Shown piece by piece: positions 32,301 to 42,774 of a stretch of DNA of 64,000 nucleotides (the first letter of the stretch is position 1; every line of letters begins with the position of its first letter). The position numbers and the translations under genes were made by a program. This DNA comes from Plumapathes pennacea. Lineage: Eukaryota > Cnidaria > Anthozoa > Antipatharia > Myriopathidae. Location of the stretch: contig OZ038466.1 in the NCBI GenBank assembly GCA_964036295.1, positions 10,194,001 to 10,258,000 of the forward strand. The letters are read 5' to 3'. The notes beneath the pieces were generated by a model. That model worked only from the letters and a program-made list of their open reading frames with translations, had not been told where the DNA came from and did not search any database.

Positions 32301-35300
32301 TGTTACAGTCAACGACTCCGTAACATTCAGCTGCAACACAGATGCCAAGCCACCTGCACACGAGTTCAGCCTTTACCATGAAGGATCGATAATTGCACAA
32401 AATGCATCATTTACGATTAAAAGAGGAGCGTGGTTTGACCAAGGAAAATACACATGTGTACCTGCTAATTTACTTGGCAAAGGACAGAATGCGTCCATTC
32501 ATCTCACTGTTTTCGGTAGGTTATTTGGGAGGACACTGCACAATAAATTAGACATGTCCCACTGACAAAATGTCCGCTATACAGAGCCCGACCTTTCTTA
32601 TGCGAAACAACACAGCTTTAAAAAATTATTAAAAAATTATTTCTTACAAGCTGTAGAAACGTTTAGGTGGCGAAGACAGTTCTACTTCGCTTGATGTCGT
32701 AAGTGTGACACTGGGGTTATAGATTGAAAAGTTACATTTTAGGCACAACCCATGATTGATCAAAGGATTAAATATTTACATAATTTACAAGTTTTAATAT
32801 AACAAACAGAACACAATAGTTTCCATTTACCTCTTTCTTTATAGTTCCTCCTAAAGTAGACGTCAGTCCTGGAAGTCAGATCGTGAATGAAAGTAACACG
32901 CTGCTAGTCTTCTGCAACGCTTCAGGAAATCCCGCTCCCAACATCACGTGGACAAAAGTGGGGATGACTGGTCCGCCCATTGCAACTGGAAACAGAATGA
33001 TGATCGCCAACGTTGGTCACGAAAAACATGCTGGGATTTATGAGTGCAGTGCAAGCAACGGAATAGGAAAGAGCGTTACTGTCCGTTTCAAAGTCACTGT
33101 AAACTGTAAGTGTGAGAGGTAACACACACTCTCTTGACTGCAATGTGTACGTTAAAGCGTATCCAGGTAAAAGATAAAATGTCGTCAGAAGATTATTATA
33201 GTAGAGTTTCACAAGCAGAGTAAGAAAATGAGTTTTTTTAAACCCTTTCACTACCATGAGTGATCAACTTCAATTTTCTTCTTTAAATTTTTATCAGAGA
33301 TATATCACACAGTATAAAGAGCTTGGGTTTTGATAACTTGCTCAGAAAATAGCCGACTGAACTATCAGTTCTTGCCATATCACTCAAACCGGCAATATAT
33401 TTGTAAAAGGTTGAGGAGAAACTATAGTTTGATCTTGAGAGTTAAAGGGTTATGGTAGAGAATAATACAATAGATTAAGTTAATAAAATAGGTTAGACTT
33501 TAATTAGAATTTACAAGCATGGCAGAGACTGAATTTGCTTCGTTGTAAATGTGGAAGTGGGAAATTTGTATGTAGAGCAATGTACACTTTCGTCGCGTAA
33601 TGATTTTCGATGCCAAATACACCATAAAACGTAAAGGGTTGTCTAAATGCTTAGATAACTAAATAACTTCTTCAATAAAACTCTTTTTTTCTACTACAGA
33701 CAAAGCAGTGATGACTTGTCTGCAAAGCAACTTGACAAACAACGAGCTCTTAAGAGGTAGTGCATTGATGCTGAACTGCACGGCAGACGCGGTACCCTCT
33801 CCAGATTTCTACAGATTCTCCCAAAATGGCAATGTCTTACGGAACACAAGTGGTGTCCTTACGATAGACAAAGCGAACATTTTACATGAAGGAGTCTACG
33901 AGTGCACTCCACACAACATCCTCGGCGCGGGACAGACTGCGAAGTTGAACATTTCTGTTCTTGGTAAGATAAACTTTGCACTTTAAATTACCTTTCCCAT
34001 CAATTCATGTTATGGTAGAACATCTCAGAAACATAATTCAACCTGACGGCTTAACACTTGCTTTTCTCGTTTCAGTCCCTCCTCAGATTGTCACAAAGCC
34101 ACAAAACACAACCATCAATGAAACTGATGTTCTATCGCTCTTTTGTAACGCCACTGGCCGTCCACCTCCGTCAATATCTTGGCACAAGGACGGTTTATCC
34201 GTAGGCGTATCTTCCGACAAACAGACGCTGAAGATACAAAATACAACGAAACAGGATGCAGGGGTCTACACGTGCTCAGCTACAAGCAGAGGGACCCCGA
34301 CGGATACAGCCAAAGCTGTTGTGTCGGTTAACTGTGAGTACGTTTATAGTTAGAGGAGATGTTCAAAATGATGATGAAAATACACCTACAAAAATACAAA
34401 GTGGGTGATGTAAAGGGGATGATGCCGAGAACGTGCTGGTTAAAACAAAAACACGAGGAAAAAAACTAAAAAAGAAAACATGAGCGTTTTGCAAGTGGGG
34501 TGCAAAGACCACGCACAAAAATGTGCTCACAGCCTAACCCATGATTGTCATAAAATAAAAATACCCTTCAAATTGCGTGTTTTAAATGGTAAGAGTGCGT
34601 CCTTCCATGCCCAAAACGCTTCGGACGGTTGTGGAGTTTTGGCGCAGATCCATTTGACGCATATAGAAACCGATTTTATTCGAGCAATCTCCTTCTAATG
34701 TTGAAGTATCTCAGTAGAATTTTCTGATCACATTATCGAACACAACAGCAAGACAAAGAGACCAGTTTCTTACAGTATGTAGTACAACCGTATGTACAGG
34801 GTGTCTCAGACTTGGAATAGTGCTTACGTGTAAAAGAAAACTGCAATTACAAGAACATTATGAGACAAACGAAGGAGATATAATACCTTTATGATTTAAC
34901 AGATCGTCCCACCATAACACTCTGGTCCCAGACTGTTGATTCGTGGATTAATCAAACAACAGAACTTTCCTGTCTGGTGGGGGGGATTCCGACCCCTGAC
35001 ATCTTGTGGTCGAAATCCGGAGCAAAGAGCCTGGAAACCATCAATGACACACATGTGATCAGCAAGTTCACCATTATTCCACAAAAACCACGTGACTTTG
35101 GAGTGTACGCGTGCGAGGCCATCAACAATCTTGGAACGCAGAAAGTGAGCATGAACCTCGTGCAACTCAGTAAGTTTACTGATCACCCGCTTATCCGCTG
35201 TATGGGTCTATTTCAAAATATTGATATAAAAAAAAAATCCGAGGGAGAAATTCGCAAATGGAGGCTTCCGTTAAAATCCCTGTGTCAAATGTAACTCAAA

Positions 35301-38300
35301 ATTTAAAGAGTATAGAGACACTTGACAGTGGTTTAGGTCAGTCTGGCACGTTTCGCAGTAAACTAAGAAATGTCACAATAATTATTAGTATTAGTCTATT
35401 ATTCACTGGTGTGTGCTTACCTATTATCAAGTTAAAATGAATAGACAAGCCACTTGGTGTGACAAGAGAGATATACATAATGAGTAGCATTTCGTGGTGT
35501 TATATACCTTTTGGTGTTACTTAACAGCACCCCCTGGTAAGCCCGTAATCGGCGTCGAGTCGGAAATGAACGACATTCAAGTTCATTGGACACCTCCTGC
35601 TGACGGAGGACGACCAATAACGAGCTACACAGTGCAGGTCAAGAAGATAGAAGGCGGCGAGTGGAGGGACTGTAAGGACATTAAACAGAAGAACAATAAA
35701 CTGTCGTGTTCTTTTACGGATGTCGAAAGTGGCACTAAATATGTTGTACGAGTGATTGCTGTGAATGAGATCGGTCACAGTGAACCCGCTACGAAAGAAA
35801 TTACGACTGATGGTATGATAAATGGTGGAAGTACTTTGGTTTGTATGTGTGGCCTGTGCAATATGTGTACGTGCGTATGCACGTATGTACGTAATATGTA
35901 TGACTAATGCATGGAATAGTATGTTTGCAAATATATATTTTTCATGTGTGATTATAATTATCATATTTAATTACAAAATTTATGTCCAAATTTTCTTTAA
36001 TAGTTAAATACATGGGTACGGTTAACTGTGCTAATATTAACACAGAGTGGCTGTTGATTAGACTTTACTATCCGCGCAGTAAACAAACGTCACATCACGT
36101 CATGGTGACGCCATATAATAGAAGCATTTAATTACACAATTTCTGTTAATTTTTTTAATCCCCGAACGAAGTGAGGGAAATACTCACGACGCTAATGCAG
36201 TAGTATTATCACCTTATCGGAGACTCCAAGCGTGTCGCCATCTCGAAATCTAATGTTCGTGTGTTTGTGTGTTTGTGTGTGGCATACGACCTCGTCCCAA
36301 GGCCTTACGCGTCGAGCGACCACAGCAGACGAGGTTACATCGGCAGCTTAACTGTAAACCGCCATTTTCTTAGTGACATGCGGTAGAGTACGAACTGAAG
36401 TGATTTTGTACAACAAGATGCAGATACAAGGCCAAGCAGTTCGACGGACGGCTGTAAATTGCCCGGATATTTTGCCAGTGCATGAGAGGCAAGCTTTACT
36501 AGACGTAAAACGGATTCTTTAAGGCCCAACTGGTCGACCTGAACACAATCCCAGACGCCAGTATTGTGTTAAAACGCAGACACTTCTTCAGAAAGGAATA
36601 GCAAAATACAGTCGGTGGAAATCGAACAATCACTGTGGCAAATTTCACCTTTCGCAATAACAGGAATGCAGTTTTCAGAATCCAAGTTTGACAAGATGAC
36701 AACACAATACAATGGAAAGTGGAATTTTCGTACTGTATGAGGACTGCTCTATACAGTGTATTTTGAAATCATTGAAGACGTAAACAATAGTGTTTTGGGT
36801 TTTGTTTCCTTTGCTGGAAAAGAGCTAAAGCTATGGCTTTCAGGAACCGGTGAGTTTTGAAAATTTACATCAATTAACCTTAAATACACTTTTGTTAAAC
36901 GACGGTCGTGTTATCATTGGTATTTCAACAATTGCCGTATATTTTGTCGTTTGATGCCCCGGGAACTGTGATGAAGGCCAAGTAGGATTATACTGTGATC
37001 TTTTCGCTGGTTTTCAAAGCTATTTCAGAGTCCCTTCGTGCAAGATTGTGTCATCCGATTCCTGACATATTTGCATAATTTCATTGACAGTCTGACATAT
37101 GCTGTGAAGTTTTGTCGCCGCGTTTGTTGGCACACTGTATTCAAGGATAAAATGTAACCGGGTTAAAATGCTTTTGCTTTTTGAAGGCTATTAAAGTAGA
37201 AAATATCCGGCCACTGCTTTCCAAATTAAACAATATGTCTACTAGCGGGACCCCCGTAAGATACTCGCTCAACACAATCGGACTTTGTATTATTTAGTGA
37301 CCGGGTTTGCTCGCTCTTGATTTCTTTATTGTGTCAAAGATTTTAAAATCGTCAAACGCAGTTTGAAAAGTTGTTGTGTTCAAAATTGAATCCCTGCCAA
37401 AATTCACACGATTCCGAGACTTCGAAAGCGTGTAAACAAGCGACTCGCTTTGACGGTTCTAAATTTGGCACACACAAAAAAACAAACATACACGTATGTG
37501 GTTAGGATAAAGCATTGGCTGGAGAAATCGCGGCTTTTCTTAAAATTCATAAAAACTTCGGTGTCCAAGATCGACTTTGCTTGACTTTCAAGCCTCGGGA
37601 GTATTCTGTAGTTGCGTGTAAATGTTTTCTCAGCAAATTTTGAAGTTCAGCTAGTGTCTACGAAAATTGCAGACTGTGCACGTTCACGTTGTCTGAACTA
37701 AACCAGACTGCCGTGTGACAAAGATTTTTTTTAGCGGCCGACTGGTGACGTCGCTACACAGCCGTGGTTTGCAAAAAAAAAAAAAAATTAAATAAAAAAA
37801 AAAAAAAAAAAAATTAAATAATCTCCGAACGGAAAATAAACAAGAATCCCGCTTTCCGAAAACCCACTACTGAGCGAGGGGATATTTGCGATTATCGTAT
37901 TTCTAGTAGTTTAATACATGGTTAATCATGGGTAGCCCTTACAATGTTAGTAAAACCACGGTTAACTGTGCTGATCTTAACACAGAGTGGCTATTGATTC
38001 AAACATTATTATCAGTACAGTAAACAACATCACGCCGTGGTCACGCCTCATAATAGAGGCATGTAATTACACAACTTTGTTAAACTGCTTTCATTTTCCG
38101 TGTCACTGATCTTTGCTTTTAACTTAGTCTACCTTATCACACTGCAGCTTCCGCGACATTCACAAGAAATCCAAGTAAAGATGTTAAGGTGCATTGGATA
38201 GTCTTCGTTGGCGCCTTTCTCGGTGGAACTCTTGTCCTTGTCCTTGTCCTTTTGGTGGTTACTTGTTATTGCAAGAACAAAAAAGCCACGAAGAAGGAAC

Positions 38301-39296
38301 GAAGAAGGAAAAGAAGGGGTAATTGTTTTATCTTCCTAGTTTGTGTAAAAGATCGATGATTTCTATATGATGGTGTTTGGGGTCGAGTAGGTACAGGTAA
38401 AGACTCAGTTCAGACAACCAGTTTAATATTCTGTTAGTCGAAGCAGTTCGGCAGAGAATATTGCTCAACGGAGAGAAAGTTAAATTGCATTAGAAGGAGG
38501 AAGTATCCTAAGCATGTGAGAGTAAAATTAGACAGTAAAGAATTAAAGAAAAAGGGGACGGGTTAGTTAATTAGTATGGCCGGAGATATATATATATATA
38601 TTTTTTTTCTAATTCTCAAATACATCTATAACATTCAAGATTGCCATCAATGATAGACGCCAATTATATAAATGTTTCCTTGTTTTTCTTTCCTGTCTTC
38701 GTTTAGGTGGGGATGGCTTCATGTGAGTAATAAACATTTTGTTAACGGTACAATACTCTACGATTCTGTACAGATCTTTTCTCCCGTTATATTGTTTATT
38801 CTGAGGCCTATTAACTTATAGCCGGAATATTTGGAGTATGAAAAAGAGGGGAAGGGGTCTAGATAATTTACAGGTGGAGCCCTCCATATTTTACAACTTC
38901 TAGAAGATTTCCCTTGACGAAGTATTGTAAAATGATGTACAAATAAAACAAACAGCGCGCGAGTTACTTGGTCTTGAAAAGCATTTGTTAAATTTTGATG
39001 ATATCAAGAGGCCGGGGGTTAGTTCTGTTTGAGTTAAATATATTAATTGTTCATAACGTGACCTGTTACTTACTAATAGCCTTTCCTACTCTTGCTGCAG
39101 TGGTAACTGGGTTGACCTCCCTCTGGACAGGCCACGTGTAGCCAACATTATTGGCAGCTACCAAAACCCAGGAATGCCAGATGTGGAGCACACAGTGATT
39201 ACAAGGTACCAGGAGACTTCACTCAACACATCTGGAAAAGGAAAAAAGATTATGGTCGACACGTTTCCTCAAGCTATGCCACCAAATTTCTTGTAA
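29277..39296 (+). CDS. Gene E: intact 879-aa receptor, 7 Ig + FN3 + TM + tyrosine tail
   Basis: Twelve exons join to exactly 2640 nt (879 codons plus TAA at 39294-39296): signal 29277-29352, V 30984-31316, I-set 31769-32020, C2-like 32255-32515, Ig4 32845-33105, Ig5 33700-33963, Ig6 34076-34333, Ig7 34903-35169, FN3 35528-35812, TM 38148-38318, mini 38707-38722, tail 39101-39296. Residues: signal 1-25, seven Ig domains 26-657, FN3 658-752, TM about 769-793, tail to 879. Introns are phase 1 throughout the ectodomain. It is a type I plasma-membrane protein, probably adhesive or recognitive. Y835 (YQN) and Y851 are candidate phosphosites. Introns carry a MITE (31373-31696) and a Helitron (36159-37906). 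The domain order resembles Dscam/sidekick-like or vertebrate LAR-like ectodomains in miniature, but I assign no orthologue. Confidence 0.9.
30984..31316 (+). CDS. Gene E Ig1 (V-like, non-canonical cysteines)
   Basis: Residues 26-136 begin SFTWTELPSNPT. The F strand reads EDQATYCC, but the B strand (TASLTWSY) has no cysteine. A third Cys follows at EEKCSYL, so the disulfide may link F and G strands. NLT and NNS sequons are present. The first exon base completes a Gly codon where D and H have Glu. Confidence 0.88.
31373..31696. mobile_element. MITE copy 2
   Basis: It has the same TA-flanked ends and interior as 5981-6292, with a longer TTTTGG run. It lies in gene E's V/I-set intron, a different place from copy 1. 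Confidence 0.8.
31769..32020 (+). CDS. Gene E Ig2 (I-set)
   Basis: Residues 137-220 are a canonical I-set domain: LDLFCNATG (B), ISWTKVG (C), KEDSGIYMC (F). Near-identical exons occur at 5318, 16344, 44948, 51478 and 61869, making this the most conserved domain of the family. Confidence 0.92.
32255..32515 (+). CDS. Gene E Ig3 (C2-like)
   Basis: Residues 221-307 carry SVTFSCNTDA and DQGKYTC. The C-strand Trp is replaced (HEFSLYHEG). The donor is GTAGGT. Homologous exons are at 16855, 45857, 52001 and 62342. Confidence 0.9.
32845..33105 (+). CDS. Gene E Ig4 (I-set)
   Basis: Residues 308-394 carry LLVFCNASG, ITWTKVG and KHAGIYEC, with NES, NAS and NIT sequons. Homologues are at 17443 and 62954. 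Confidence 0.9.
33700..33963 (+). CDS. Gene E Ig5 (C2-like)
   Basis: Residues 395-482 carry ALMLNCTADA, FYRFSQNG and HEGVYEC. It is close in design to Ig3, so the Ig2/Ig3 pair appears to have duplicated to Ig4/Ig5 and possibly Ig6. Confidence 0.9.
34076..34333 (+). CDS. Gene E Ig6 (I-set)
   Basis: Residues 483-568 carry LSLFCNATG, ISWHKDG and DAGVYTC. The gene D counterpart 18582-18839 is open and nearly identical. Confidence 0.9.
34903..35169 (+). CDS. Gene E Ig7
   Basis: Residues 569-657 carry TELSCLVGG, ILWSKSG and DFGVYACEA. This is the intact version of the exon that is frameshifted in gene D. Confidence 0.88.
35528..35812 (+). CDS. Gene E fibronectin type III domain
   Basis: Residues 658-752 start TPPGKPVIGV and show the FN3 pattern: QVHWTPPADGG, a conserved YTVQ strand and YVVRVIAVNEIG with SEP. 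It is the juxtamembrane domain. The gene D version (20041-20325) differs at only a few residues. Confidence 0.93.
36159..37906 (+). mobile_element. Non-autonomous Helitron-like element, 1748 bp
   Basis: It starts TCCCCGAACG after ...TTTTTTTAA and ends ...GTATTTCTAG before TAGTTTAATAC. The paralogous unoccupied site is TTTTTTTAA|TAATTTAATAC at 233/234. This fits Helitron rules: TC...CTAG ends, A|T target and no TSD. A short imperfect palindrome (CGATTATCG) lies just before the 3' end. No Rep/helicase ORF was found. It is the single-copy form of the element that is inverted-duplicated in gene D. Confidence 0.8.
38148..38318 (+). CDS. Gene E transmembrane exon
   Basis: Residues 753-809 comprise a short stalk, the span from W769 (WIVFVGAFLGG) and the basic KKERRRKRR. 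The donor used in A and D (AAAA|GTAAGA) is mutated to GAAGG here. The next GT, six bases on (GTAATT), keeps phase 1 and adds two Arg. Confidence 0.82.
38707..38722 (+). CDS. Gene E 16-nt micro-exon
   Basis: GTGGGGATGGCTTCAT lies between TTTAG and GTGAGT. It changes phase from 1 to 2 and adds G-D-G-F. Matching micro-exons are at 1081-1096 and 26095-26110; without it the tail frame is lost. Confidence 0.8.
39101..39296 (+). CDS. Gene E cytoplasmic tail exon
   Basis: The tail begins IGNWVDLPLDRP and carries IIGSYQNPGMP (Y835) and ITRYQET (Y851), ending MPPNFL. YxN fits Grb2-type SH2 ligands. No ITIM or ITAM was found. Confidence 0.85.
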
Positions 39297-40818
39297 AGTT
39301 AACTTCATAATCAGCGATAGTGCTTAGTGTAATAGCACAAAAGAACCCTTGAGATTAGGATTAGGTTTAGGGTTGGGGTCAGGACATTTTGTGCTACTAT
39401 ACAAAGTCGTTGTCGGCCAAAATGCCCACTTGCCCAGATGCCTGCCCTGGGAATTCTAACCCAGGCTAAAATGCACCCTATGTTCTAAAATGCCCCCTCT
39501 GCTCTAATATCTCCCTTCTACAAATGCATTGTTTTCTCAGCTGTAAAGCAACTGAATTCATATTAAGAAAGACGTGTAAACTGTGTCTAAACTGAATAAG
39601 TATTGAGTTTTTTCTGGGATAGCCCAATTCAGAAAATAAATTTAAAGGCATCAAGACACCTGGGCCCGGTTGCAAAAAAACCTTAAAAGCATAAAACGCT
39701 GGCGGCTGGGACTGGGCGTTTTTTGGTTGTTGTTAAGATAACAATGGAAATTCAATTATTCCTATTTTATTTTAGACGCGTCACATAAGATACCCAATAA
39801 GACAAAAGCGGAAGAATTGCTAACACCACTTGAGAAGCAAAACCTGGACTAATACGCGCTGCACTTAACCAGAAATAAATTCAACCTTTGGGTTTGTGAC
39901 AGTACATGTGACAGAAATAACGTCTACTGTATAATTTACTAATGACAGAGGGACAGACGTTCCCTGTTGTGCAATATCTTCCTTCTCAATAGCACCTCTT
40001 TAAACGAACTTTCTGTTAAAATTTCGTGTTTGTGCATGAGTATCCTGGCTTGGTCAGAGCTATATTTGACCGTATAAATATCACTTTCTTAAACGTCGGG
40101 CATTTAGACCACTTTGTAATGTCCGGCCGGGCATTCTGCGGCCAAGGCTAAAATGCCCGTGGGGGAGAAATAAAAACAAAAACAAAATAATAAGCGAGTC
40201 CATGTGTGTTCAGCCTTTTAACAACGTTATGTTGTTATGTTTGTGAAACGTTCTTTCCCTGACAAACCTAGATGAAAGAAATGAGCTCAAAATTTCAGCA
40301 ATCCAATAAGCGTTTTCATAGAAATCGGAAGTGAGATTTGGATTTGGTGATATGACTCTAAATCTTGTTGGCTTTCGAATGAAGGCCAATATCACAAACA
40401 CAACTACGCAGACGAAACATTTGTGTATGGCTTGACCGTTTAACGCTACTTTGGTCGTATGGCTCTGAAAATTGGCCCACTTTTTATACCTGAGTTTTCT
40501 CTTTCCACGGTTGTGTACAGTTTATTTACCACAGTACTTAGAAATGTACAAGAAATTTTCGTTGTATTTCGCTGCAAAGCGTGACATGCTGGCGTCAGCA
40601 TCGTCTGGACTCTTAAGATCACCACGGTAAATCTTCCAATCAGAGAGCGAGAAACTAATGAGTTGTGGTAAAAACTATATTTGTTGCGGAAGTCGAAAGT
40701 CACCTGATAGGGTTTTCCCCTATTCGACTGACTTTCTCGGTAAGCCACGGGAGATAAAAGACCGACAAATCCCCACCACAGAATCAAATGCGGGTGGTCG
40801 ACTAGATAACAGAGCGTA
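39297..40818 (+). other. Gene E 3' flank / first F upstream region
   Basis: Homologous to 1662-3158, with no coding exon. From 39709 it is part of a roughly 1.9-kb tandem duplication. Confidence 0.5.
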
Positions 40819-40900
40819 ATGAATTCACTCCGTAAGCCTTGGATTTGCGTGATCGGTGTAGCGTGCTTCGTATTCAGTGGACATCTGCTACAACTGGCAG
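40819..40900 (+). CDS. Gene F alternative upstream signal exon
   Basis: An 82-nt exon (MNSLRKPWICVIG...) is the same as the exon at 42775-42856 and has the same donor GCAG|GTAAAAC. It may act as an alternative first exon with its own duplicated upstream region, or be unused. Confidence 0.6.
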
Positions 40901-42616
40901 GTAAAACTTCACTATTTATACGTTTTGTTTAATGGGTGAAATACGGTTTACTTCCTACTGACTGTACTGATGCGTATCACTGACTTTTGTAATGCGCTTT
41001 GCGGAAGAATATTAGTGTTAAGCAAAAGATATCAGCGTCGCCGTTGAAAGCTCTAAAAGCTAGACTATACTGGCTCAGTAGGTCAACAGTACGACCGGGA
41101 GCCATTATATGTTTTGCCAGAGAAACCGTTAAAGTTTGATGCAGTTACCTTTTTCGGTTCCGTTTGCTACATCGACATGTTTTTGACTAAGACTATATGC
41201 TGCCGCCCACAGCCGTGGATTTATTTTATACATGGTTCATTACAACAGGACAAATACATAAGTTTTATGTTAATGAGGACTGAGGGGCTTTTAGCTATAG
41301 TAAATATATTTCGATTTATATATATATACATCATTACGTCATGTTGGGGAAGGGTAGTCTAACTTCCCTTCACTGGGTATTTACTTATCCATCGTTTTTA
41401 GGGGATGTCTTCAATAATACGAGCCTCGAAAATTCTTGTCTGTTCTTCGCTAGGAGATTATTAATCGCTTACAAACCACACGGAGCACGGATACTTTGAT
41501 TAGAAACTCGTTCATTGACACATTGGAGTCGGTGCCTGTGGCACGACGTCACCAGCCAATTTCCGCTTATTCTCCGAATCGTCGGAAATGACACCTCCGG
41601 CTGGGACTGGGCGTTTTTTGGTTGTTGTTAAGATAACAATGGAAATTCAACTATTCCTATTTTATTTTAGACGCGTCACATAAGATATCCAATAAGACAA
41701 AAGCGGAAGAATTGCTAACACCACTTGAGAAGCAAAACCTGGACTAATACGCGCTGCACTTAACCAGAAATAAATTCAACCTTTGGGTTTGTGACAGTTC
41801 ATGTGACAGAAATAACGTCTACTGTATAATTTACTAATGACAGAGGGACAGACGTTCCCTGTTGTGCAATATCTGCCTTCTCAACAGCACCTCTTTAAAC
41901 GAACTTTCTGTTAAAATTTCGTGTTTGTGCATGAGTATCCTGGCTTGGTCAGAGCTATATTCGACCGTATAAATATCACTTTCTTAAACGTCGGGCATTT
42001 AGACCACTTTGTAATGTCCGGCCGGGCATTCTGCGGCCAAGGCTAAAATGCCCGTGGGGGAGAAATAAAACAAAAACAAAATAATATGCGAGTCCATGTG
42101 TGTTCAGCCTTTTAACAACGTTATGTTGTTATGTTTGTGAAACGTTCTTCCCCTGACAAACCTAGATGAAAGAAATGAGCTCAAAATTTCAGCAATCCAA
42201 TAAGCGTTTTCATAGAAATCGGAAGTGAGATTTGGATTTGGTGATATGACTCTAAATCTTGTTGGCTTTCGAATGAAGGCCAATATCACAAACACAACTA
42301 CGTAGACGAAACATTTGTGTATGGCTTGACCGTTTAACGCTACTTTGGTCGTATGGCTCTGAAAATTGGCCCACTTTTTATACCTGAGTTTTCTCTTTCC
42401 ACGGTTGTTTACAGTTTATTTACCACAGTACTTAGAAATGTACAAGAAATTTTCGTTGTATTTCGCTGCAAAGCGTGACATGCTGGCGTCAGCATCGTCT
42501 GGACTCTTAAGATCACCACGGTAAATCTTCCAATCAGAGAGCGAGAAACTAATAAGTTGTGGTAAAAATTATATTTGTTGCGGAAGTCGAAAGTCACCTG
42601 ATACCGACTGTTGCGG

Positions 42617-42696
42617 AAGTCTTTCTGGGTCTTTTTCTGGGTCTCTTTCTGGGTCTTTCTGGGAAGTCTTTCTGAAGTCTGTCAGAACTTTCTGGG
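42617..42696. repeat. TTTCTGGGTC-type minisatellite
   Basis: Irregular copies of CTTTCTGGGTC and GAAGTCTTTCTG lie about 80 bp upstream of gene F's second start. The block is absent from the first unit and from gene B's upstream region. Confidence 0.8.
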
Positions 42697-42774
42697 TAAG
42701 CCACGGGAGATAAAAGACCGACAAATCCCCACCACAGAATCAAATGCGGGTGGTCGACTAGATAACAGAGCGTA

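Noticed and set aside
34480..34698. 72-aa ORF, also at 19007-19222
   Set aside because: Conserved only as much as the surrounding D/E intron, with no Ig features and not phase-compatible with neighbours.
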